From Lepidostoma basale (taxonomy: Eukaryota > Arthropoda > Insecta > Trichoptera > Lepidostomatidae), in NCBI GenBank assembly GCA_022606425.2, contig JAHDVF020000106.1:1674001-1738000 (forward strand): 64,000 bases of DNA, written 5' to 3'. How positions within the stretch are numbered: the stretch's first letter is position 1; each line of letters opens with the position of its first letter. Positions 10,241 through 19,902 of this stretch are shown piece after piece. The notes beneath the pieces were generated by a model. The model saw only the letters and a program-made list of their open reading frames with translations, was not told the origin of the DNA and did not search any database. A program made the translations under genes and the position numbers.

Positions 10241-10363
10241 TACCAGGAGCACATAAAGAAAAAGAGGTTAATAATTGACAATAAATTTATTTGATTAAAT
10301 TTGTGTTTATTTATTCTACCTACTAGGGAAAATTCCCCTCTTTCGCTTTATGTGCTCCTGGTA
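10241..10363. mobile_element. MITE with TACCAGGAGCACATAAAG terminal repeats
   Basis: Left end TACCAGGAGCACATAAAG at 10241, right end CTTTATGTGCTCCTGGTA at 10363. 123 bp, TA-type ends, non-coding. Two more copies lie at about 10700-10802 and 11336-11440. Confidence 0.8.
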
Positions 10364-10384
10364 TTTTACTCTAATATAAAGTTG

Positions 10385-10645
10385 GATATCATCATCATCT
10401 CAGCCCTCTGTCATCCACTGCTGAATGAGGGCTCGCCCAAAGCACGCCACCGTCCCCTATCCATTGCCGCTCCCATCCATCCAGGTCCAGCAATCCTCTT
10501 CAGATCGTCGGTCCAGCGGACAGGGCGACATCCAACTCTCCGGAATCCACTCCAGAACCCGTCTCCCCCATCAGCTGTCGGTTCTCCGACAGATATGGCC
10601 AGCCCATCGCCACTTCAGCCCGCCCATCCTCAGTCACCTTTGATT
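10385..10645 (-). mobile_element. LINE 3' fragment between two inverted MITEs
   Basis: Starts with an ATC repeat and a CCACTGCTGAATGAGGGCTC block, a form typical of the reversed 3' end of RTE-like LINEs. No open frame of credible length on the - strand. It is bracketed by opposite-oriented copies of the same MITE. Confidence 0.55.
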
Positions 10646-10699
10646 TGATTCAAAGTTGAATATAATGATATCAAAATAACCTCTGCATTTTCAACATTA

Positions 10700-10802
10700 C
10701 ATGATATGTTTCCCTAGTAGGTAGAATAAATAAACACAAATTTAATCAAATAAATTTATTGTCAATCATTAACCTCTTTTTCTTTATGTGCTCCTGGTAT
10801 TT
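10700..10802. mobile_element. MITE copy, inverted relative to 10241-10363
   Basis: Interior (CCCTAGTAGGTAGAATAAAT) is the reverse complement of the first copy. The right end ATGTGCTCCTGGTAT is intact and the left end is eroded. Confidence 0.7.
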
Positions 10803-10849
10803 ATTTATATTTTACTCTAAATAACCTCTGCATAATTTCAATGTTACTT

Positions 10850-11330
10850 GTTCTCTTCTTCTCTGGTTTCAATCCTGGGATTGGTTTGCAGCAATTTCCT
10901 CCATTATTCTCTTCCATTTTTCCCTGTCTTGTGCGGCTCTTTTGAGATCTGCATATGATGAGCAGCGTACGTCCACCAACAGGTCCTCCAGGTACTCTCG
11001 GCGTGGGCGTCCCCTAGAGTTTGTCCCCTCGATCATACCCTCCATTATGGCATGCAAGAGACCTTCTTGACGTATTACATGGCCGATCCATCTTGCACAC
11101 AAGGTCCTGAGCAGGTGCCTTCCTCCTTCGATTCCTTGAAGAACTTCCTCATTCGTGATGTGGTCTCTCCAGGAAATTCCAAAGAGTCTTCTATAGGACC
11201 ACATCTCAAAAGCCTCTAGTCTCCGCTTATCCCTTTCGGATAGGCACCATGTCTCGCAGCCGTACATCAAGACACTCCATACATAGGTCTTGATGAGGAG
11301 TATTCTTAGTTTTAGGTCTATATTATTTGA
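10850..11330 (-). pseudogene. LINE (RTE-like) polyprotein C-terminal fragment
   Basis: A 133-codon open segment (10869-11270) encodes the region downstream of the reverse transcriptase: YGCETWCLSERDKRRLEAFE, then WIGHVIRQEG, then the RGRPRREYLEDL motif before a short helical tail. The RT itself is missing, so this is a 5'-truncated copy. Confidence 0.85.
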
Positions 11331-11335
11331 CTCTA

Positions 11336-11440
11336 TTATGTTATTCTCCCCTAATAGGCAGAAGAAAAAATTAAATCAAATAAATTTATTGTCAATAATT
11401 ACCTCGTTCACTTTATGTGCTCCTGGTATTTTATTCATAT
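11336..11440. mobile_element. Third copy of the CAGGAGCACATAAAG MITE
   Basis: Interior CAAATAAATTTATTGTCAAT and right end CTTTATGTGCTCCTGGTAT match the copies at 10241 and 10700. The left end is degraded. Confidence 0.7.
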
Positions 11441-11474
11441 TATTTTTGTTTTAGACCTGCTCTATGGGATAACT

Positions 11475-11640
11475 AACAATCACACCGTTTCTCTGAAGGG
11501 GCAGGCACAGAGAATGGACTGCCATAATGCTCTGTCCTGACATACCTCTCTAACTTCCTCTGCATTCATACATCATAATATGCACACTTGTTGATTTTTC
11601 TGACGTCAATTGCGGCCGCCTTATACTTTATCTATAAGTT
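11475..11640 (-). repeat. LINE-A 3' fragment
   Basis: The - strand encodes pieces of the LINE-A C terminus. It begins at the ATCACACCGTTTCTC block that ends every copy. Diverged, with no open frame. Confidence 0.7.
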
Positions 11641-12059
11641 ATTTATTCCATTCCATTATATGTGATCCTTTGATTTTGAAATTTAACCTTCGTCTTTCTT
11701 TGCTCCTGGTAGCAGTATGAACTAAAGATTACCTTTTTATAAAAATGTTGCACTCTGTACTTACAATGTATTGATAACCTTAATTTTTCTGCACTCCTGG
11801 TAAACACAGTTGATTAGAAGTTTGAAAAAATATGTTATAACATATTTTATATATATCGTAAAACTTTGAGTTTGTAATTCATTGGTGTTATTCAGTAGTC
11901 CTCTAGTACAGTGGTCGTCAAATAACCACAAGAGCAAAGAATTGGCAATATATATATATGAGCAGATTTAGATTTCTTTTGAGACCTAAATTCGTTTCAA
12001 TAAATCTTGTTTTTCGATATCATGTTTTATAACAATCTTATTAATTTATATAAATTATA

Positions 12060-12295
12060 TTTTTAATGGCAATGGGCTGGATATGTCTGCCAACAGGATA
12101 ATGAGAGCCAGAAGGTTACTAAACGGTGGCTAAGATTGGGTCGAAGTGTCGGGAGACAGCCTACCAGGAAGAGCGATGATATTGTGCGGACGGCCAGAAG
12201 GGCCTGGAGAACACACAGAGGGTTACGTCCAGCAGTGGATGGAGACAGGCCTACGTCAATTATAATAATTAATACAAATGAAAATATAAAATAAA
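12060..12295 (+). mobile_element. LINE-D 3' coding fragment
   Basis: The + strand reads WQWAGYVCQQ, RWLRLGRSVGRQPTRKSDDI, and ends in a GTCCAGCAGTGGATGGAGAC block common to 3' ends of RTE-like elements. The same family is at 30840-31110. Confidence 0.65.
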
Positions 12296-12344
12296 TAAAT
12301 AAAACTTTATATGTAAACATTATGGTTTTTAATAATTGATGCTA

Positions 12345-14356
12345 TAGTGAAATCGGAATGAACTGAGTCTTGGGGCCATAAATCATTTCCCTATGTCTAT
12401 CTCGCTTGCACTTACGGGCCTTATGGAGCGGTTTAGGGATGGGCGTAACAATAAAATAAATATATCGATAAGTAACGTTTACTATCGTATCTTGTTCATA
12501 AACTTTAACGAGTTAACAAAGTTTTGATATTAAACTTTATTTATGGGTTTTATGTGCGTTTAAATTAGTATGAAATTAGTGACTACCAGATACTAAATTA
12601 AATACCAGTAAAAACAGAAAAATTGTTTAATTTTAAAATTTGTATACCGTATGTCTATAAACACAGAAAGAAAGTTAAGTATAAAAAACAAAGTAGATCA
12701 TATTGTGGCCCTTAAAAGAGCCGTTTATATTACAAAAAAATGTATCAATCTTCATCGGAGTCCTCTTCATCAGTGTCTTCTGCCAAATTTATTATAAGTG
12801 GCGCCTGATCTCTAATAAGAGCTTTCTGTAGGTCACTGTTTTGAAGTTCCTCGGCATGTCTCACACATTTGGCCCAGTTTTCTTTTGTGACATTATCGAT
12901 GGCTCGGTGGAGGTGATTTTCAACATCTGCTATCTTGAATGTATTATTATTATTTGCAACTTCTCCCTTTACTTGTGCCCAAATTAATTCTATTGGGTTA
13001 TATTGACAGTGATATGGAGGCAGCCGTATTACTTCGTGGCCTCGTTCATTTGCCAGACTGTCTAAAGCGTAGACCTTCTGCGGGTTACTGGCTTTTACTT
13101 TTTTTATTAACTCTTCTATAATTTCTCTGCTGGAATATTGAATGTTTTTTTTTGATAACCATTCTTGAATCTCGGCTTTCCTTGTGTTTCTTGTGGGTAT
13201 TTTTTCCAACTGCATCGAATGATAGCTTGCGTTATCGACGATTATAACTGAGGGCTCTTCAAGTATATTTAGGAATGCGGAAAACCATGCCATATATGTA
13301 TCGCCATCCATTTCTGTGTGATAATCAGCATCCTTCGATTTTACCGCTTTAAATATTAGCTTCGCTTCTGGAACAAAGCCAGTCCTTGCGGAACCAGCAT
13401 GGCAAACTATCAATCTTTGACCTTTTCCTACAGGCTGATTCTTGAAACCTCCTTCATCGTTGCTTCCAAGCCACATACGCTTTCTTGAATGGTTTTGATT
13501 AATCCATGTTTCATCCAGATAGAAACGCGGCCGCTGATCGTTAGTTCTTCTAAGTAAATCCAATTTCCTTAAAAAGTCCATTCTGGCACAAACAATATCT
13601 GTTCTTTCCATTAAATATTTACGTCCTTCGGCATTTTTCTTATACTTGAACCCAATCTCCTTCATGAGTGTTCTCATCGAAGTTTTTCCGCATTTAAAAT
13701 CAGGTAATTGCTCTCGGTATTTTTCTAATATTTTCGCCACGGACGGATACTCTCCACTATCATAAAATGAACCTACAGTCCGCTTCAATACACTTTTATC
13801 AAAATCGTCAATATTGGTGACAGTTTCTTGTTTCTTAAAATTTGCTCTTGGTGTACAGGGGCTGCTTGATTGCAATAATTCAGTCTTTATTCGGTCCACT
13901 GTCACTCTACTCACACCACAAATAAACGCGGCCATTTCACGTGGTTTGTTGAAATTAAGAGAAGCTATTTTATTCGGATCACTTTTCAATTCATTGACAA
14001 ACAAGAATACGTTGTGAATCACTGTTCGAGTTTGAGGGCTAATATCGCCATGTAATTTCTTCAAATCAATGTTGGAAAATAAAGTATCCATAGTGCGTAA
14101 CGAGTGGTGACACACGAATGAATTCATTTAATTGCAGTAAACACATTTATAACAAAAAAGCACTGCATTCGGTAAAAACCAATCATTAGTGACTCATCGT
14201 ACATATCATAACGTACATATCATTACAAAATCATTATAGTGACTCATCGACACCACGAGAGCAGGTAGCCGTATACCGATAACAGTCCTGGGGCTTCCCA
14301 TCCCTATTTCTATTGACATTTATGGCCCCACGACTCCGTTTGAAACGGCTGTAGTA
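12345..14356 (-). mobile_element. IS630/Tc1/mariner-type DNA transposon, apparently full length
   Basis: About 2.0 kb with one intact transposase gene. The inner TIR is perfect: TGGGGCCATAAAT at 12371-12383 and its complement at 14318-14330. Outward the repeat continues with mismatches (GAGTCT / GAGTCG) to TA dinucleotides near 12343-12346 and 14355-14358. TA target use and the DDE gene fit this superfamily. It lies inside the left arm of a hammerhead fold-back element. Confidence 0.85.
12745..14127 (-). CDS. DDE transposase, Tc1/mariner superfamily (Sailor/DD82E-like)
   Basis: 460 codons without interruption. The N terminus (about residues 30-85) is helical with a helix-turn-helix-like segment (EMAAFICGVSRVTVDRIK). 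The catalytic triad is visible as D205 in FYLDETWIN, D298 in VIIVDNASYH and E380 in QYNPIELIW. The last two are 81 residues apart, far more than the 34 of classic mariner or Tc1. This spacing resembles the DD82E/Sailor group, an assignment made from family knowledge rather than a search. The C terminus is very acidic (AEDTDEEDSDED). The enzyme would cut and rejoin its own TIRs at TA sites in the nucleus. The start was taken as the first Met. A second Met at residue 13 is possible. An intact frame and perfect inner TIRs suggest recent activity, or at least youth. Confidence 0.93.
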   Translation of the reverse strand: MNSFVCHHSLRTMDTLFSNIDLKKLHGDISPQTRTVIHNVFLFVNELKSDPNKIASLNFNKPREMAAFICGVSRVTVDRIKTELLQSSSPCTPRANFKKQETVTNIDDFDKSVLKRTVGSFYDSGEYPSVAKILEKYREQLPDFKCGKTSMRTLMKEIGFKYKKNAEGRKYLMERTDIVCARMDFLRKLDLLRRTNDQRPRFYLDETWINQNHSRKRMWLGSNDEGGFKNQPVGKGQRLIVCHAGSARTGFVPEAKLIFKAVKSKDADYHTEMDGDTYMAWFSAFLNILEEPSVIIVDNASYHSMQLEKIPTRNTRKAEIQEWLSKKNIQYSSREIIEELIKKVKASNPQKVYALDSLANERGHEVIRLPPYHCQYNPIELIWAQVKGEVANNNNTFKIADVENHLHRAIDNVTKENWAKCVRHAEELQNSDLQKALIRDQAPLIINLAEDTDEEDSDED

Positions 14357-14413
14357 TAGTTTGTTTAACTTGGACTCAAGCTTTATCAGGGCGGTATAAG
14401 AACTAGTTATACT

Positions 14414-14451
14414 GCCCTGATGAAGCTTGGGTCCAAGCGAAACTAGTTGGC
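14414..14451 (+). ncRNA. Hammerhead ribozyme-like motif, ACTAGT family, complete core
   Basis: GCC 14414-14416, CTGATGA 14417-14423, extra A, stem II GCTTG-GGTC-CAAGC 14425-14438, GAA 14439-14441, ACTAGT 14442-14447, T 14448, GGC 14449-14451. Beyond a small internal loop TTATA (before the core) can pair with TATAA (after), extending stem I. All invariant core bases are present. The cleavage base is U, and the extra A before stem II departs from the textbook motif. Confidence 0.7.
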
Positions 14452-14839
14452 ATCAATTATAATAACCATACCGTAGTTAAATACTAAGTTTTTATTTATT
14501 TTATTTTATATTTTTAAAACGTCTTAACCACAAAGTTAGTGCTTGTGAAAAGAAAGAAAAATGAAAATGTCTGTTTTCTAAAAGTTTTATTATAATTTTT
14601 CTGAATGTTTAGCCTGTCTAACTCCCTCTGTCATCCGCTGCAACTCTCCAGTTATACACTTCAAGTACCTAGTTGGGATGCATCTTTTTTTATAGTTCAT
14701 CCCATTGCAACTTTAGTCTACCAACCTTTCACTAAGAAAGTAATATTTGTAAAGATGAAAATCATTGAAGAGTCACATTCAAGTACCCAAAGAGCCGCAT
14801 TTGGCTCGCGAGCTGCAGTTTGCCGACCACTGTCCCTAG

Positions 14840-16600
14840 TAGAATGAACGAAGAATCAAATTTTACTTACCTTTTTTTCAGTGAAAATGGAATGAAATTG
14901 TGAGAAAGAGGGGGAAAATAACAAATTAGATTGTAATATTCTTTATTCGAAGCAATTCTAACTATTACAAGGATTAAAATTAATTTAAAAAGTAGGTTTT
15001 TATATGTATAATTGAAGCACTGAAGCTTTTCCTAGTGAGAAATTTCTTTTAAAATTTGGAATACGTTTTCTTTTGCATATTATACCTACACACATTAGTT
15101 AAGCCACTGGTCGTTACATGGAATATATTAAACCTACTTATCCCTAACAGTTAGTACCAAACTGTCTTTTAGGCTAGCCAGAATAAAAAATCCACAAATT
15201 AAATAAACATTACTATGGGCATACCTCGGGGAGTGCTATGGACACCACCCAACATGCCACAGGTCCAGTCTTTCAAGTTTTATTGTATAAAAAGCAGCCA
15301 AATTTACAGTTAACATAGAGATATTCTTACGTAATAAAATACTATATCAATTTGATGTAACGCCTTGTAAAGTCTTCACATAAATATTTTAAGTGAGGAT
15401 TGGTAGGATTAGGAAGGAGCCAGAGGAGAAATGGACAGATGAGTCATCGATGTGAGATGGAAGGGTGTGGGAAGGATTGTACGGCGATATTAAAAATAAA
15501 CTATCCGATAAGCGACGAAGAGTGGATTCATTACAATAGCTAGGCGGCAGAAAATATATCTATCTAGTAAGTGAGTTTCCAATATGATAATTAAACTATA
15601 TAAATATAATCTATTGTGTTATGTGGGAAATTAATATCATTAAAATTAATATGTACAGCTTCTGGCAATTATTCAACAAAATAATATTGTTTCCAGTACT
15701 AGGCTATGTCTTGAGGGTCCCAATTTATTGCTTTGTATATAATACATATTACCTAAATATTGCTTACCGACCACTTGTTATTATGTATAGCAGTGTATGG
15801 AAAAAAAAATTAAGAAATATTTTACGTTTCCGTAAATTTCATTTGAAGATTTGTTAGGAACATCATAACCACAAAAATAATTATTATGGTCGTAATTAAC
15901 TAAATAAATGAGACAATTAATATCAAAAACTCCATGTATATTATGGCATGCGTTCTACTATGACATTCCATCGGTTAGTAATTGTGGTAAGAACCCAGAT
16001 GTAAATATTGATTTGTTGAAAACACAAAAGAATATAAAATTTAAGATTTAATAAGCTTGTTACCATTCATTTTTATTAATGGAATGTAATTAAATAGATG
16101 AATAGGGGATAAAATATCAGCCATGTATATATTTAGTTTTCTATTTACAACAATAGATGGCATTTTACATAGAAAATCCCTTCTCCGATTGATGGGCTAT
16201 ATGCTTTCTATAGCATTATCAAAAAATACATCTGTGCTTTTGGCTCCAATGAGAAAATACATTTGAATTGATTTTTTTTGTAGTTTAATGATAAATTAAG
16301 AAGCAATGACATACAATTTCGTCAGTTCATATAACAATACCAAAACTTACAGAAAATATTAAATTTAACCCATGCTGAAAAATCTTTTCGTGTAGCTTCT
16401 TTCAATATTGGAAAATATATCCCTACCCTAGCCTAGAGGATAAACCACGGGAGTTACATAACAATAAATATGTAAGAAACAAGTTTTAGTGATTTTATAT
16501 TGTTTTTGTCTTCAGTGCAGCCTTGCTTTGCTTTGCTTAGATGAAAATAATGTCTGGGACTTGAGATTTACGTGAATTGAACTTCATAATTTTATTACAG
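14840..16600. other. AT-rich intergenic stretch, no gene recognised
   Basis: Only short AT-driven ORFs without family features. A weak ACATGT-family echo (ATAGCATTATCAAAAAATAC) is near 16220. I see no RNA gene or clear transposon end. Confidence 0.55.
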
Positions 16601-16615
16601 ATGGAATTAGTTTAT

Positions 16616-16817
16616 TTTACACGTTGACTGCCAACTATGAGGTGACTGGCAGTTTGCGTTATTGCCTAGGACGCCAACGAGTTATCTCGTACTATATAAC
16701 TTGCCATATCTGTGCAGCTACGAGGAAATTCATAAAGTATCAGTGTCTTGATTGATTTAATTAAATTGTCTTTTTACACCGAAATTCTGAAACATACCAC
16801 GGCAGTCAACGTGTTAA
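16616..16817. mobile_element. TTAA MITE, CACGTTGACTGC family
   Basis: Left TTTA then CACGTTGACTGCC. Right GGCAGTCAACGTG then TTAA at 16814-16817. About 200 bp and non-coding. Same family as 4579-4764. The left target copy has one base changed. Confidence 0.8.
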
Positions 16818-17473
16818 TGAATTTAGACTTCAGTGTTTTATCCACATATAAAACTGTATTGCAAACTCTAAAACAGCAAATAGTAAAGATCGGAGCTTTG
16901 ACCACTAAGGGTACAGATATATAATTCATCCATATATTTGCATATTTAATATGACGAATCATTCATATTGCAAAGCTAAGATGAAATTTGACAAGCTATA
17001 TATTTTTCACGCAGACTTAAATGAAAAATATAATGTCTGCATTTGATTTTGTATTTCATAAATGCAAAATGTATAAAATGATTATTTTGAATGTCATTTG
17101 TACTATTTACTGATTAACACCGCATGTCTGGATATTTCAGTTTTGATTTTAAAAATTCATTTGACTTTGAAAATCAAAGCAACGTGACAATACAATTTTC
17201 ATGTTAGCATTAAACTGTTGGGTAATTTATTTGTTTTTTTACGTAACTAAAAAAATAACTGTTTAAATTTAGAAGGAATAGCGTGAATCCAATAAACGGA
17301 GTAAAACTAATATTAACATTGCTCGCTGGACGGGAATATTCTACAACAAAATGTAGTAATTATTACCATTATAGTTAGTGAAATACATTCTATATCTCAA
17401 CAACTTTTCATAAAGGGTAGAATAAAGATTTAAAATTATAAAACATTACTCAAGAACCAAGCTCTTACTCAAA

Positions 17474-17590
17474 CCCCTATAGTGCGGCTGGTTATTATAT
17501 TTGCAGTTTAAAAGAAAAATTGTTTGTTCACTATGGCAGACTACATTTGGAGCTTATATTTGAATGTATCTTATAAACCTTATTACTTTA
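17474..17590. mobile_element. Fragment of the GTGCGGCTGG TTAA-type MITE family
   Basis: CCCCTATAGTGCGGCTGG followed by a TTTGCAGTTT block and ACATTTGGAGCTTATATTTG. Related to the complete element at 45812-46064 and to pieces at 24380, 43190 and 51310. Confidence 0.55.
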
Positions 17591-17639
17591 GTTTCTTACT
17601 ACTAAAGTGTATGTAATATTATAATTATAATAATAATAA

Positions 17640-17940
17640 TTATTATTATTTTGTTGAATCGCTCTTTACATGATTACAGAGCGAGCCAAATCCATGTAAA
17701 GTGTATAGCTATCATATTGATTCTCGTGATATGCGATAGGTAGCCAGTGTATCGCCATTTTATTGTCATGTGAATTCTTCACCAGACCAGATGGTTTTGA
17801 GCACATTGTCAGCCAACTACTCATACACATAATTATTGATACTGTTGCGATAATTTGAATTGGAAAAACTTTTGGAATCGAACCCGAGACCTTCGGTGTG
17901 GCAGCCAAACCACTTACCACTCGGCCACGAAGGTCGTAAT
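17640..17940 (-). mobile_element. tRNA-derived SINE (- strand)
   Basis: Read on the - strand: head GACCTTCGTGGCCGAGTGG (A box) and GGGTTCGATTCC (B box), then the common body and tail ending in AAT repeats at 17640. The body carries an extra segment around 17780-17870 compared with 61530. Confidence 0.85.
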
Positions 17941-18394
17941 GAACTGGGGCTATTTGTCTGAGCTGCAAATTAAGCCAGTCGCATATAAGGGTTAAGTAGA
18001 ATAAATTGACATAAGCAACGCTTCATAATTCCTCAAAAAAAAAATACAAAAAGAAAATTCCTAGAAATTAATATAAATAATGTTGAGATTTCATTTACAT
18101 ACAAAATTTAGAAGTACCAACATAGATTTCTTCTTAAATAATCACATTTTAATTATCAAACTTTATACAGATATCTAGGTCAAGTCAGGGCTTCTGTTCT
18201 TATTGTGAAAAACAAAAACGGATATATCTTAGTTTATTGCTTTCTGTAAGAATCATCAGGTATCCTGATGAAAGAGACAAACATCTCATGATATTGTATA
18301 AACAACCAAGAACATAATTTCGTCACATCCAAGAACAACATTTTTAAAACATGGACTTTTTTTGATATAATTTGGTTTATTGAAGTTGAAGGCG

Positions 18395-18985
18395 TTAACA
18401 CTGTGGAATTCCATTGTAATTGAATTAACAAGGGTGTTTTTACTCCACTTTTATTTATTAAATATGTTTATACAACTAACATGTTTCAGAGGTGACCTTC
18501 ATCCTCAGGTGTAAATATACAAGTTATATGATGTGGATACACCGAAGGATGTTACGCATCTCCTGGACTGACATGGTCAGCAACACAAACATTCTCCATA
18601 GAGCCAGAGTTGCTGAGCAACATCAAAGTCCGTAAGGTGTCCTACTTGGGCCATGTTCTGAGAGGCGAAAAATACGCACGGTTACATCTGATCTTAAAGG
18701 GTAAGATTGAGGGTCGACGAGGTGTTGGGAGAAGGCAGGTTTCCTGACTGAGGAACATCCGAGAGTGGACAGGGCTGAGGACCGTGGAGGAGCTGTTCCG
18801 AGCTGCCCAGGACGGGGAGGCCTACTCGAGGGTGATAGTCAACGTTGGGGAGACCTGACAGGACACAGAAAGAGGTCACCTCCGAAACATGATGTGTTTG
18901 ATATTTTTATTTTGTAAACATATTTAATAAGTGGAGTAAAAACAGCATTGGTAATTCAATTCCAATGTTATATCATTTGAGGTTT
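18395..18985. repeat. Fold-back element of the ACATGT/GAAGG type with a LINE piece in its loop
   Basis: Left arm 18395-18515 and right arm 18868-18985 are inverted copies (ACTCCACTTTTATTTATTAA against TTTAATAAGTGGAGTAAAAA). The - strand of the left arm reads CTGAGGA, T, GAAGG-TCA-CCTCT, GAA, ACATGT, T: a hammerhead layout with CUGANGA core. The right arm keeps only AGAGGTCACCTC-CGAAACATG. The loop holds a LINE-B fragment. Confidence 0.7.
18530..18860 (+). pseudogene. LINE-B polyprotein C-terminal fragment
   Basis: The broken + strand frame reads RRMLRISWTDMVSN, then VRKVSYLGHVLRGEKYA, KGKIEGRRGVGRRQVS and LRNIREWTGLRTVEELFRAA. This is the region after the reverse transcriptase in RTE-like LINEs. 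Stops and frameshifts show it is dead. Confidence 0.8.
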
Positions 18986-19544
18986 GGAATAGATGAATAG
19001 AATAATAATAAATAGGCGATTTAAAAATCTATTGCTATTGTCAATAGATGGTATCGTGTTATTGTTTGATTTTGTTTTTAAAGGTTAGTATGTTTACAAT
19101 TAATACATTTTCAATGTAAAATCAGCACTAAAAGTGTTGCATTCTGAATTGTCTACAATCAGGTAGAATGTTTCATTATTTTTACTCTTCGTGGAAATAT
19201 AAAAATATTTAGAATGGCGAGTATTACACATTATAATGGAGCGACTAAGAAAAAAATATATCAAGAATTAAATCTTAATTATCAATGACAATTTGGTGGT
19301 GAAAATGGTAGCCACGTGTGATCATAAAGCAACATTATAACGAATAATGGAATCAACTAAATACATTAAAATTCACACTTACAGGGGTTATATACCTTTT
19401 ATTGCAGTTTGACATGTTTTGGCATTAACAAATTATGACGCAATCACCAATTTTTGTTGTCAGTTTTATTCAAATATGGAATTTTTTATGCCTCGTAGAA
19501 GTTACATTTTAGTGTGTAGTACATCTGTGACAATTAATAATTAA

Positions 19545-19765
19545 ATAAAACTATGTTTATTAAGAACTATTTCCACTTTTGTTTTTATTTCGCAAGCAAA
19601 CGGTTTCGCCAGGTTCACTAGCATTGACAGACTGGTATGATCGGTCTGTCAATGCCAGCGAGCCTGATGAAGCCGGTCTCTGTCATTGACAGACAGAATA
19701 ATGGAAGTAGTTAAAAAAAAAACATTGATTTATTATATTAACTGTTTAAATAAAACTCTGTTACA
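19545..19765. repeat. CAGCGAG/ACCGGTC fold-back copy
   Basis: Two arms in inverted orientation. The + arm has CTGATGA at 19664-19670 followed directly by AG and CCGGTC, so stem II is missing. The - arm keeps CCTGGCGAAACCG. The flanking body matches 42299-42434. Confidence 0.65.
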
Positions 19766-19793
19766 AACATCACAATTGATTAAATTTTGTCGC

Positions 19794-19829
19794 GACAGTT
19801 GTTTTGTTAACCGAATTTAGCACCGTCAG
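19794..19829 (-). ncRNA. Hammerhead ribozyme-like motif, degenerate arm
   Basis: Read on the - strand: CTGACGG core (last base changed), T, GCTAAA...GTTAAC hairpin with mismatch, AAA instead of GAA, ACAACTGT, C, GCG. Probably inactive, but it confirms the arrangement of the partner arm. Confidence 0.5.
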
Positions 19830-19866
19830 ATCTTACAATCAACTGTTGTTCTGTTGATTGTAAGAC

Positions 19867-19902
19867 CTGATGATGCTAACATCGGTTAGCGGAACAGCTG
19901 TC
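19867..19902 (+). ncRNA. Hammerhead ribozyme-like motif, ACAGCTGT family
   Basis: CTGATGA 19867-19873, extra T, stem II GCTAAC-ATCG-GTTAGC 19875-19890 (six perfect pairs, tetraloop), GGA 19891-19893, palindromic stem III ACAGCTGT 19894-19901, C 19902. Only one conserved base differs (GGA for GAA). The cleavage triplet is GUC. The inner stem I is weak, but TTGATT upstream can pair with AATCAA downstream. Confidence 0.6.

Larger units (their letters stand above)
12320..14468. repeat. ACTAGT-family fold-back split by a DNA transposon
   Basis: Left remnant 12320-12344 (ATGGTTTTTAATAATTGATGC) and right part 14357-14468. The right arm end (GCATCAATTATAATAACCAT) is the complement of the left remnant. 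Removing 12345-14356 restores a continuous inverted repeat whose two arms both carry hammerhead motifs: - strand CTGATAA at 14389-14383 (degenerate) and + strand CTGATGA at 14417-14423 (complete). Confidence 0.85.
11909..14833. mobile_element. Possible hAT-like element enclosing nested insertions
   Basis: The left end CAGTGGTCGTCAAA at 11909 and the right end TTTGCCGACCACTG at 14832 are inverted repeats. The flanks CTCTAGTA and CCCTAGTA agree at 7 of 8 positions, as an 8-bp target duplication would. Inside are a LINE fragment, a fold-back element and the Tc1-type transposon, so little original hAT sequence is left. A related right end is at 30440-30515. An alternative is two unrelated hAT end fragments. 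Confidence 0.45.
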
